Shown piece by piece: positions 25,860 through 33,134 of a stretch of 64,000 nt of DNA. The stretch spans positions 129,105-193,104 of the forward strand of contig NZ_ML660188.1 of assembly GCF_007483665.1 (NCBI RefSeq), written 5' to 3'. Within the stretch, counting starts at the first letter, position 1; each line of letters starts with the position of its first letter. The position numbers and the translations under genes were made by a program. This DNA comes from Catellatospora sichuanensis. Its GTDB lineage: Bacteria; Actinomycetota; Actinomycetes; Mycobacteriales; Micromonosporaceae. Below the pieces are notes generated by a model that did not search any database, had not been told where the DNA came from, and was given only the letters and a program-made list of their open reading frames with translations.

Positions 25860-26310
25860 ACCCGGGAATGTCCACCTGTCGCGCTCGGGTTACCGGTCGC
25901 CGCCGATCATCTCGCGCCACGTGTCCGGCCGGCCTGGAGGGCCACCGCAGATGAGGGCGCCCCCACAGGACGCCACCGCCAGGGCCACTCAAATGGGCAC
26001 AGCGCCTGCCTGCGCGCTTCCGAACGCCGACGTCGAGGTCCATGTGGTCCCAGGGGTCGGGCACAGCGTCCTGCGCCAAGCTCCCGGTGCGGCGTTCGCC
26101 CTGGTCCGTAGATTCCTGAAGGGGCTGGACACCACCGGGTGAAGCGTATGCCGGCGCACCCGAGCGGTTGCCGATATGCGCGCGTGCGGCATTCGTTGAT
26201 GCCGATGATGCCCGGCGTCGGTACCCTCCGACTGACGACAACCGCCTATGCCACCCGAACCACCCGGCGACGACCACGTCCACAGAGTGCCCACCGAGGG
26301 AGATCTGGCG
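25860..26310. other. 450-base stretch with no intact gene
   Basis: This gap separates the sigma-factor operon from a rightward membrane gene. It holds the hydrolase remnant at 26017-26142 and, in its last 20 bases, a GAGGGAGA ribosome site for the next gene. Nothing else could be supported. Confidence 0.6.
26017..26142 (+). pseudogene. Remnant: C-terminus of an alpha/beta hydrolase
   Basis: The frame reads LPNADVEVHVVPGVGHSVL then APGAAFALVRRFLKGLD and stops. This is the usual last 40 residues of an alpha/beta hydrolase, with the catalytic histidine in GVGHS. Nothing upstream encodes the core domain or the nucleophile, so it is a decayed or deleted gene, not a functional product. Confidence 0.6.
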
Positions 26311-26823
26311 ATGGATCAGCTGCGATACCGCTTCATTCAGCTCAACGTCGCAGTGGTCGCATTCCACGTGGTCACGACGGTGATCTGTGTGGCGTTGCGC
26401 TGGCCGGCGCAGTTCGGCGGAGCGGGCGATCCGGACAATGTGGCTGCGGAGATGTGGTTGCGAGGCACCGCCATCGGCGCACCGGTGGTCCTGACCATCG
26501 TCCTTGCGCTGGCGACACTCGCCGCCGCCAGTCCCGGCCGGACCGGCACCGCGGGCACCATGGTGATCGTCATCGTGTCGTTGATGATCATCATCGGCGG
26601 CAGCGGCGAGGCGTTCGGGGTACCCAGCCCGGACGTGCCCACAGCCGTACTGATCTTCAGCGGGGCAGCGAACGTCCTGCTGAGCATCGTCACGCTCTAC
26701 CTCGCGTACCGGCTTCTGCGCGGCCACCCCCACGTTGAGCAGCACATGCGACCCACGCCGGACACACGCCCCGGAGGCACGGCCGAATCCGACGCCTTCG
26801 ACGACGGCACCGCTCGCCGGTGA
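26311..26823 (+). CDS. Four-helix integral membrane protein, unknown
   Basis: A 170-residue protein with about four membrane helices (LNVAVVAFHVVTTVICVALRW; APVVLTIVLALATLAAA; TMVIVIVSLMIIIGGSGEAF; VLIFSGAANVLLSIVTLYLAY) and a polar C-terminal tail. No family is recognised. GAGGGAGA about 10 bases before ATG 26311 supports the start. It converges on the ferric-reductase-like operon. Confidence 0.75.
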   Translation: MDQLRYRFIQLNVAVVAFHVVTTVICVALRWPAQFGGAGDPDNVAAEMWLRGTAIGAPVVLTIVLALATLAAASPGRTGTAGTMVIVIVSLMIIIGGSGEAFGVPSPDVPTAVLIFSGAANVLLSIVTLYLAYRLLRGHPHVEQHMRPTPDTRPGGTAESDAFDDGTARR

Positions 26824-26870
26824 GCACGATCCGGTGAGCACCCAGGCGCCACAGGCGCGCCTGCCGCAGC

Positions 26871-26960
26871 TCAGGCCTGCACCGCGGCGAAGACGACACT
26901 GGCCGCCAGCAGCACGAACGCCAGCACCAGGACCAGCCGTGTCACCAAGGCATGACGCAT
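26871..26960 (-). CDS. 29-residue single-helix membrane microprotein
   Basis: ATG 26960 opens a 30-codon frame: four polar residues, then a continuous hydrophobic helix (RLVLVLAFVLLAASVVFAA) and VQA before TGA. GCGGGAG lies 6 bases before the ATG, and the frame starts 14 bases after the stop of the ferric-reductase-like gene on the same strand. It may be a small subunit or regulator of that membrane flavoprotein. Only hydrophobicity, position and ribosome site support it. Confidence 0.5.
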   Translation of the reverse strand: MRHALVTRLVLVLAFVLLAASVVFAAVQA

Positions 26961-26973
26961 TGCCGGCTCCCGC

Positions 26974-28284
26974 TCAGACCCAGTTGAAGCGTTCGGTATG
27001 GATGCGTGCGGGAGCCACGCCCAGTGCGACGAGGGCGTCCTCCATGGCGTCCATCATCGGATCGGCTCCGCACACGAAGAACTGCCAGCGTTCGTGACCG
27101 GGCGGCAGGTGGCGGCGCAGCATGTCCGCGGTGACGCGGCCGGTCTCCCCCGTCCAGCCGGGCGGCGGCTCGTCCAGAGCGTGCACTACCTGCACGTCGG
27201 GCCGGGCGGCGAGCTGATCCAGCTCCTCGCGGAAGGTGACCTCGTCCCAGCTGCGGTTGGCGATGAAGGCGACGACCGGTCGACGGTCTCCGCGGTCGGC
27301 GAAGGTGCGCAGGATGCTCACCATCGGGGTGACGCCCACGCCGCCGGCGATCAGGCAGAAGCCCGGCCCCTCGTAGTGGTCCGGGCTGAACACGCCGTGC
27401 GGACCGTCGAGATACGCGGTGGTGCCGACGTCGAGGTCGGCCACGGCGGAGGTGAAGTCGCCGAGCGCCTTGATGCTCACGTCGACGACATCGGCCGACT
27501 CGCCGCTCGACGAGAGCGAGAACGGGTGCTTCGTGAGCGAGAACGGTGACCGGCCGATCGCGAACCACGCGTACTGGCCGGGTGCGAACCGGAACCCCGG
27601 GTGGCCGTCGGCGCGCAGCGTGAGGGTCGTCGTCCGACCCCGCTCCGGCGTGACCCGCTCGACGGTCCACGGCCGGCGGCGCAGCATCAGCGGCTTGCCG
27701 ATCCGTACCCACACCAGCAGGGTGAGGAACGCGGCGGACATGAGGACCCACAGCACACGTTTCCACGCGACGTCCAGGTAGTGGTCGACGAGCAGCGCGT
27801 GCATCAGCGCCGCCACGATCACCACCACGGCGAGCACGGTGTGCAGCGCGTGCCACACCTCGTACGACAGCCGCAGGCGCTTGCGCCACAGCGACGACGC
27901 GACCAGCACGAGCAGCGCGATCGTCGAGAGCAGCGCCCAGCGGACCCGCGCCGGCGTGTCGTCGGCGAACGGCCGGACGACCAGGTCCCACGGTGCCGAG
28001 ATCGCCACATGCACGAGCACGAAGACCAGGCCGACCAGGCCCATCTCGCGGTGGAACTGCACGAGCGCGTCGGTGCCGAACGGGGCCGCGACGGCCCGGA
28101 ACCGGGCGACGAGGGCGAACTCCAGGCCCATGAGGGAGAGCCCGACGAAGCCGAGCGCGGCCGAGAACTCGGTCGCGAAGCCGCGGCCCGGACCGGTGAA
28201 TCCGATCACCGCGAACACCAGCGGCGCGATCGCGACACCGAGGAACAGCCCGATCCACAGCGCGCCCCGCACGACAAGGCGCAT
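26974..28284 (-). CDS. Ferric-reductase-like transmembrane flavoprotein
   Basis: A 436-residue membrane oxidoreductase. The first ~200 residues hold six helices with histidines (FHREMGLVGLVFVLVHVAI; YEVWHALHTVLAVVVIV; LMHALLVDHY) suited to bind two hemes. The C-terminal half is a ferredoxin-NADP reductase module: GQYAWFAIG, HPFSLSSS for FAD, LIAGGVGVTPMVSIL for NAD(P)H, and FFVCGADPMMDAMEDAL. Such proteins pass electrons from NAD(P)H across the membrane to ferric iron, oxygen or a partner protein. It is 96 bases downstream of the TetR gene on the same strand and followed by a 29-residue membrane peptide. Confidence 0.9.
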   Translation of the reverse strand: MRLVVRGALWIGLFLGVAIAPLVFAVIGFTGPGRGFATEFSAALGFVGLSLMGLEFALVARFRAVAAPFGTDALVQFHREMGLVGLVFVLVHVAISAPWDLVVRPFADDTPARVRWALLSTIALLVLVASSLWRKRLRLSYEVWHALHTVLAVVVIVAALMHALLVDHYLDVAWKRVLWVLMSAAFLTLLVWVRIGKPLMLRRRPWTVERVTPERGRTTTLTLRADGHPGFRFAPGQYAWFAIGRSPFSLTKHPFSLSSSGESADVVDVSIKALGDFTSAVADLDVGTTAYLDGPHGVFSPDHYEGPGFCLIAGGVGVTPMVSILRTFADRGDRRPVVAFIANRSWDEVTFREELDQLAARPDVQVVHALDEPPPGWTGETGRVTADMLRRHLPPGHERWQFFVCGADPMMDAMEDALVALGVAPARIHTERFNWV

Positions 28285-28380
28285 CCCGTCACCTCCAGCT
28301 TCGCCGGTACGGCCCAGCCGGCGGAACCTGTGTACACCTTTGGTCGCTTTGTCCCGCCATTGTGCACCGTACCCTGCTCG

Positions 28381-28995
28381 TCAGGCCGATCCGTCCGGTT
28401 CGGCCAGGCTGAGCCGCCAGGCGTCGACCAGCGGGGCGAAACGCTCCGCGGCGTCGAACAGCGCGTCCGGACCGAGCCGGTGCGCGTCCAGATGGGACAG
28501 CATCTCCATGCCGAGATAGAGCGCGACCGCCGCGGTGGCGACCTCGCGCACCGGGATCAGCTCGGCCAGCGGTGTGCCCGCCAGCAGGCGCTCGATGATC
28601 CCGGCGGCGAAGTCCTGCCACACCGCGGTCTGCACCTTCACCTGCTCCGCCAGCCGGGCGTTCGCATTCGCCGCGGCGACCAGCTCCTGCACCGCGGCGA
28701 TGTGCCCGGCCGCGCCGTCCTCGTCGTACAGGCGGCGCAGCCGGGCCAGGGTGTCCGAGGCGGTGGCGACGCCGTCGAGTTCGGCCCGGTAGCGGGCCAG
28801 CCGGGCCTCGCTGGTGAACTGCGAGGTGGCCACGAACAGGTCGTCCATGTCGGTGAAGTGGTAATAGATGACGCCGGGCGCGAACCCACCGGTCTTGGCG
28901 ATGGCGCGGGCGGTGCAGCGGCCGTATCCCTCGTCGGCGAGGGTGCGGGCGGCCGCGTGCAGCACCCGCGCCCGGGTGTCGGCGCGTGGCGGCAT
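28381..28995 (-). CDS. TetR-family repressor of the desaturase/oxidoreductase operon
   Basis: A 204-residue TetR regulator. The helix-turn-helix is in RVLHAAARTLADEGYGRCTARAIAKTGGFAPGVIYYHFTDMDDLF (about 9-55). The rest is the variable ligand-binding helical domain. Its ATG overlaps the desaturase stop codon (TGATG), so it is the third gene of an operon starting at 31426. That promoter carries two GAACATnTGTTC palindromes, which are the obvious candidates for its operator; self-repression is inferred. Confidence 0.9.
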   Translation of the reverse strand: MPPRADTRARVLHAAARTLADEGYGRCTARAIAKTGGFAPGVIYYHFTDMDDLFVATSQFTSEARLARYRAELDGVATASDTLARLRRLYDEDGAAGHIAAVQELVAAANANARLAEQVKVQTAVWQDFAAGIIERLLAGTPLAELIPVREVATAAVALYLGMEMLSHLDAHRLGPDALFDAAERFAPLVDAWRLSLAEPDGSA

Positions 28996-29798
28996 CAGAT
29001 GACCCGGACCGGGCGCACGCCCGCCGCGGACAGGTGCGGGTCGAGGCGGCGGGCCAGCTCGGGCAGCCGGTGGCTGGGGATCTGCGGGTACAGGTGATGC
29101 TCCAGGTGGTAGGTCAGCTCGAGGAAGATCGCGGGGATGACCCTCCCGCGCAGCGTACGCGTCTGCGTGAGCGGCTCGTCGCCGTAGTCGTGGTGCGGCA
29201 GGTAGACGGTGAGCAGGGGGTAGACCCAGCTGCCCGCGATCGCCATCACGGCGTAGGCCAGCAGCGCCGGGGTGACCGGCCACAGCAGCACGCCCCCGGT
29301 CAGTGCGGCGAAAGGCATCACCGCCTCGACCAGCAGCCAGGTCCGCAGCCCGCGGTCGCCGCGGGCGCGCCGCCACGACCACCACCACAGCCGGCCGAGG
29401 AACACCGGTCCGTAGAGGACGGCCCCGAACAGCGACAGGTCCGCCGGGTAGCCCTCGGGGTCCTCGTCGCTCGGGAACAGCCGGTGATGCTGCAGGTGCG
29501 TGGACCGGTACGCGTGCCCGCTCTCCAGCAGCACGAGCCCGGTGAAGAACAGCGCCCACTCGGTCTGCCGGGGCGTGAGTCCCAGGGCGCGGTGCACCAC
29601 GTCGTGCGTCACCGTCACCACGGACACGAACACCCCGAACACCACCAGCGGCGTCAGCCACCACCAGCCGGCCCAGGCGACCAGCACGAAGACCCCGATC
29701 ATCGCGTACGGCCGCACCAGCGCGACCCGCGTGCGCCACGGCGACACGGCCAGCAGGTCCGTGCCGACCTCGCTCAGGCTCGGCAGCTTCGTGCTCAC
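28995..29798 (-). CDS. Membrane fatty-acid-desaturase-family di-iron enzyme
   Basis: A 267-residue integral membrane protein with the histidine boxes of the desaturase/hydroxylase superfamily: THDVVHR (HxxxH), HLQHH (HxxHH) and YHLEHHLYP (HxxHH). These bind two iron atoms that activate oxygen. Several helices lie between them. In this superfamily some members desaturate lipids and others hydroxylate or ketolate carotenoids. The coupling to a CrtI-like gene (start GTG 29798 overlaps its stop by GTGA) leaves a carotenoid or polyene substrate possible. Confidence 0.88.
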   Translation of the reverse strand: MSTKLPSLSEVGTDLLAVSPWRTRVALVRPYAMIGVFVLVAWAGWWWLTPLVVFGVFVSVVTVTHDVVHRALGLTPRQTEWALFFTGLVLLESGHAYRSTHLQHHRLFPSDEDPEGYPADLSLFGAVLYGPVFLGRLWWWSWRRARGDRGLRTWLLVEAVMPFAALTGGVLLWPVTPALLAYAVMAIAGSWVYPLLTVYLPHHDYGDEPLTQTRTLRGRVIPAIFLELTYHLEHHLYPQIPSHRLPELARRLDPHLSAAGVRPVRVI

Positions 29799-31426
29799 GA
29801 CCGCGCCCCCGCCGGCGCGTGGCGCAGCACGTCCTCGGCGACCAGGCGGCTGCCCAGCACGCAGGCCACGGTGCCCAGCCCGGGCCACGTCGTGTCGCCC
29901 ACCTGCCAGAACCCGGGCAGCGCGGTGCGGTGCGGCACGGCGAACTGGTTGGAGTTGCGCAGCGTCTGCCGCACCCCGCCCACCGCCCCCTGGGGCCGCC
30001 AGGTGAACCGCTCGTAGCTGCGCGGTGTGCCGACCTGCCGGACCACGGCCTGCTCCCCCAGCCGCGGGTAGACCCGCCGGGCGTGCTCGATGAGGCGCTG
30101 CCCGATCTCCTGCTTGCGCGCGGCGTACTCCGGCTCGGACAGTCCTTGCCAGCCGGCCAGCTCGGTGTGCGTGGAGATCATGACGGCTCGGTGGCCGGGT
30201 GGCGCGCTGACCTCGTCGCCGGGCGAGGACACGGACACGAACATGTTGTTGCCCTCACCGAGCGGCCGCGCGTAGTCCTGCATCAGCTGGTGGTGGGTGA
30301 ACTCCTGCCCCACGACCTCGTGCTCGGGCACGCCGAGGAACACCACGACTGCGCCGCCCAGGTCGGGCTCGTCGCGCTCGAGATATGGCCGCAGCCCCGC
30401 CGCGACCGGCGTGCCGGCGGCCACCTCCGCCGTGATCGGCGCCGGCAGCGCACTCACCACGACGCCCGCCTCGACGCTGCCGCGCGTGGTGTGCACGGTG
30501 TAGCCGCCGACGCCACTCTCGCTACGGTGTCCTAGGAGGCTGCGCTGGCGCTCCCCCGCTCCCCGGCCGGTGACGTGCTGGACGCGGCAGCCGGTGCGCA
30601 GATCGCCGCCGAGTGCGCGGTAGTGCGCGACCAGCGCCCGCCAGAACCCGTGCATGCCGCCGCGATGGCGGGTCAGGCCCGCGCCGCGGATGGTCACCCC
30701 GAGCGCCGCGTTGATCAGCGGAGCCCGGTCGACGGTGCTGTGCACGGTGTCCTCGACCAGCATGCCGAGCAGTGACACCAGGGAGTCCTGGTCCCGCAGG
30801 CCGTGCGCGCGCAGCGCGTCGCCCATGGTCCGGCCGAGGTGGCGGACCAGCGGAAGGTGCCGTAGCCCGACCGCGCGCAGGTCGTGCAGCGCGTCGGCGG
30901 GCGTGCGCATCGGCAGGCGGATCCCGGCCCGGCTGGCCGCCCAGAACACCTCGGCCAGCCGGTCCAGCTCGGCCCAGAAGCGCCGGTGCGCGCGGGTGTC
31001 GCCGAGCGTGCGCAGCCGTTCGGCGTGCCACCGGGACTGCTCGCGATGCAGCGTGACGACCCGGTCGGGCAGCCAGGCGACGTATCCGGGCAGCTGCTCG
31101 GCGTCGAGCGCGGGCGCGCCGGTCGTGGCGAGCAGCTCGTCGCCGACGCCGCCGGGCGCGAAGTCGACCAGGGTGGTCGCGCCGACGTCGAAGGAGAAGC
31201 CCCGGTGACGGAAGTAGCCCGCGCAGCCGCCGGCGTGACCGTGCGCCTCGAAGACGATCGTGGAGAGGCCCGCCGCCTGCAGTCGCAGCGCGGTGGCGAG
31301 CCCGGCGAGGCCGCCGCCCAGCACCACGACATCGCAGCGTCCGGGCAGGTCACGGGTCCGGGTTAGGGTCGGTGTCCGGGAAAAGCCCACGGGCGCATCA
31401 TGATTCTGAACATCTGTTCTGAACAT
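29795..31426 (-). CDS. CrtI/RetSat-like FAD oxidoreductase
   Basis: A 543-residue flavoprotein of the phytoene desaturase / carotene isomerase / retinol saturase group. CDVVVLGGGLAGLATALRLQ is the FAD-binding fold followed by VFEAHGHAGGCAGYFRHRG, the usual second FAD contact. FAD contacts recur at VVVSALP and at the C-terminal LPGFWQVGDTTWPGLGTVACVLGSRLVAEDVL. ATG 31426 sits six bases after a TAATTT -10, so the transcript is probably leaderless; GTG 31390 is an in-frame alternative. The desaturase gene is coupled to it. No phytoene synthase or prenyltransferase is in the window, so the substrate may be taken from elsewhere. Confidence 0.85.
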   Translation of the reverse strand: MFRTDVQNHDAPVGFSRTPTLTRTRDLPGRCDVVVLGGGLAGLATALRLQAAGLSTIVFEAHGHAGGCAGYFRHRGFSFDVGATTLVDFAPGGVGDELLATTGAPALDAEQLPGYVAWLPDRVVTLHREQSRWHAERLRTLGDTRAHRRFWAELDRLAEVFWAASRAGIRLPMRTPADALHDLRAVGLRHLPLVRHLGRTMGDALRAHGLRDQDSLVSLLGMLVEDTVHSTVDRAPLINAALGVTIRGAGLTRHRGGMHGFWRALVAHYRALGGDLRTGCRVQHVTGRGAGERQRSLLGHRSESGVGGYTVHTTRGSVEAGVVVSALPAPITAEVAAGTPVAAGLRPYLERDEPDLGGAVVVFLGVPEHEVVGQEFTHHQLMQDYARPLGEGNNMFVSVSSPGDEVSAPPGHRAVMISTHTELAGWQGLSEPEYAARKQEIGQRLIEHARRVYPRLGEQAVVRQVGTPRSYERFTWRPQGAVGGVRQTLRNSNQFAVPHRTALPGFWQVGDTTWPGLGTVACVLGSRLVAEDVLRHAPAGARS

Positions 31427-31432
31427 ATGTTC
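31408..31432. promoter_or_regulatory. Twin TetR-type operators over the start of the oxidoreductase gene
   Basis: GAACATATGTTC (31421-31432) is a perfect 12-base palindrome. GAACATCTGTTC (31408-31419), one base away, is the same with one central mismatch. They cover the transcription start and first codons of the operon that ends in a TetR gene. Confidence 0.75.
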
Positions 31433-31461
31433 AAATTAGAGGGGCTGACCGATCGAGTCAA
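31433..31461 (-). promoter_or_regulatory. Sigma-A-type leaderless promoter
   Basis: On the minus strand TTGACT (31461-31456) and TAATTT (31438-31433) are spaced by 17 bases, a near-consensus vegetative promoter. Six bases separate the -10 from ATG 31426, so the mRNA should begin at or next to the start codon. Confidence 0.75.
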
Positions 31462-31660
31462 TGCCATGTATCGAACACGCTCCCGACCAGCGGATCGTCG
31501 CCGCACGCGCGGATGTTCAGCTGACTTTCGCGCGGTTGTCAGGTCACTTCGTGGATCAAGGGTTAGGGTCGCGCCGATCACAGCAGCGTGGCGACCCCGT
31601 CAGGAGGCGTCGGCGCGGCTCTATGATCGGCTCCGTCACCGTCGACTTCCTGGAGAGTTC

Positions 31661-31993
31661 ATGTCGAGCACCGCAGGCCGCTGGTTCCGCTACGCCGCCA
31701 TCGCCGAGACCTTCTCCTGGGTCGGCCTGCTCATCGGCATGTTCTTCAAGTACATCGTGGTCAAGAACGACATCGGCGTGTTCGTCTTCGGCCGGGTGCA
31801 CGGCGCGATGTTCGTCTTCTACCTGGTGACCTTGCTGTGGACCGCCCGCGTGCACCGCTGGAGCTTCGGCCGCCTGGTCATGGGCGGCGCGGCGTCGATC
31901 CCGCCGTTCCTGGGGCTGCTGTTCGAGCGCTGGGTCGCCAAGCGCACCCCGGACGCCGCCCCGGCCGAGCCCGCGGTCGCCGCGGCCCGCTGA
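31661..31993 (+). CDS. DUF3817 membrane protein
   Basis: A 110-residue protein with three membrane helices. The run RYAAIAETFSWVGLLIGMFFKY and then FGRVHGAMFVFYLVTLLW is characteristic of DUF3817, where the E-x-x-S-W and H-G-x-x-F residues are conserved. LVMGGAASIPPFLGLLFERWV follows, with an alanine-rich cytosolic end. Function unknown; often found near conserved housekeeping genes in actinobacteria. The stop lies one base from the stop of the convergent TMEM175-like gene. Confidence 0.88.
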   Translation: MSSTAGRWFRYAAIAETFSWVGLLIGMFFKYIVVKNDIGVFVFGRVHGAMFVFYLVTLLWTARVHRWSFGRLVMGGAASIPPFLGLLFERWVAKRTPDAAPAEPAVAAAR

Positions 31994-31994
31994 G

Positions 31995-32642
31995 CTACTC
32001 CAGCACGTCCGCGCCCGCCGGGGCGCGGCGGTGCATGAAGACGCCGAACGGCACCGTGATCAGCCACATCAGCACCGCCCCCAGCGTGCTGACGAAGGCC
32101 ACCGGGATCGAGACCAGGAACGCCACCACCGGCGCCAGCGACATGATCGAGCCCCAGCGCATCACCTCCGGGGTGACCTTCACCCGCAGCAGGCCGGCCT
32201 TCCACGCGTAGCGCAGCAGCACCACCTCCAGGCCGCTGACGATCGCGCCGGTGACGGCGTACGCGACCACCGCGAGCGGGTTGTCGAAGTAGTCGCCCAG
32301 CAGCGCGGTCGGAAACGGCATGAACGCGATGAACGCCAGGTAGAAGAGGTTGCGCGAGATCAGGCCGTAGTCGGCGCCGCGCAGCACGCTGAACATCTGG
32401 TGGTGGGCCACCCAGTACTTGCCGATCAGCGCGAACGACAGGAAGAAGCCGACGAAATCCGGCACCAGGTCCCCGAGCCTGCCCAGCAGTTCGCGGACGC
32501 TCCCGGTGTGGATCATGTGGGGCACGGCGACCTCGACGATGAGCAGTGTCATCGCGATCGAGAACAGCCCGTCGCTGAACGCGGTCACCCGGCCGAACTC
32601 CACCGTGTCGCGCCCCCAGACACGTGCGGAGCCCCGGACCAC
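31995..32642 (-). CDS. TMEM175-family potassium channel-like protein (DUF1211)
   Basis: A 215-residue protein with six membrane helices, one TMEM175 repeat. VEFGRVTAFSDGLFSIAMTLLIVEVAVP carries the RxxxFSDG signature that lines the pore of TMEM175 channels. The bacterial forms assemble as tetramers and conduct K+ weakly. No regulatory domain is attached. The start at 32642 is a GTG or ATG in a frame with no better internal choice. Confidence 0.9.
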   Translation of the reverse strand: MVRGSARVWGRDTVEFGRVTAFSDGLFSIAMTLLIVEVAVPHMIHTGSVRELLGRLGDLVPDFVGFFLSFALIGKYWVAHHQMFSVLRGADYGLISRNLFYLAFIAFMPFPTALLGDYFDNPLAVVAYAVTGAIVSGLEVVLLRYAWKAGLLRVKVTPEVMRWGSIMSLAPVVAFLVSIPVAFVSTLGAVLMWLITVPFGVFMHRRAPAGADVLE

Positions 32643-32775
32643 ATGATCACTTTAAGCCGCGAGCAGGCTGTGAGCGGCCGAAATCCGGCATACGCCCACG
32701 ATCACCGACGGGCCTGGGCCGAACTGGCCGGCCCAGGGACACGACGGTCCGGCTCGGCGCGGGCCGGTCGCCGGA

Positions 32776-33003
32776 TCACGCTTCCCGCGCGGCCCGTCGG
32801 CCGCCGCGCCACTTGGCGACATACGGCAGCGCGAACAGGTACAGGCCGCTGAACAGGAGCAACACCAGCGGGAGCAGCGGCACGTAGGAGACCCAGATGA
32901 CCGGCTCCTCCTGCGCCAGGGCGACGAACGTGGCGATGACGCTCACCGTGAACGCGATCGACAGCCAGCGGTGGACCTGCCGGATCCACTTGTTCCAGTT
33001 CAC
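32776..33003 (-). CDS. Small two-helix membrane protein (PepSY-TM-like)
   Basis: A 75-residue protein: NKWIRQVHRWLSIAFTVSVIATFVAL, then a second helix (SYVPLLPLVLLLFSGLYLFALPYV) and a basic end. The W-x-R-x-V-H-R-W-L pattern before the first helix is like the PepSY-associated membrane helix. AGGAGG 6 bases before GTG 33003 is a perfect ribosome site and fixes the start. Function unknown. It follows the DUF4132 pair on the same strand after 131 bases. Confidence 0.78.
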   Translation of the reverse strand: MNWNKWIRQVHRWLSIAFTVSVIATFVALAQEEPVIWVSYVPLLPLVLLLFSGLYLFALPYVAKWRGGRRAAREA

Positions 33004-33134
33004 TGCGACCTCCTGAGGCGACGGGCAGACCTGATCCCCGACGACCTGCGGGGGCATGGCGGCCACGCTAGTTGCGGCCGCCATGCCCGCGCTTCTCGAT
33101 TCCTGACCGATCCGGTCCGCCGACCCGCCCGGGG

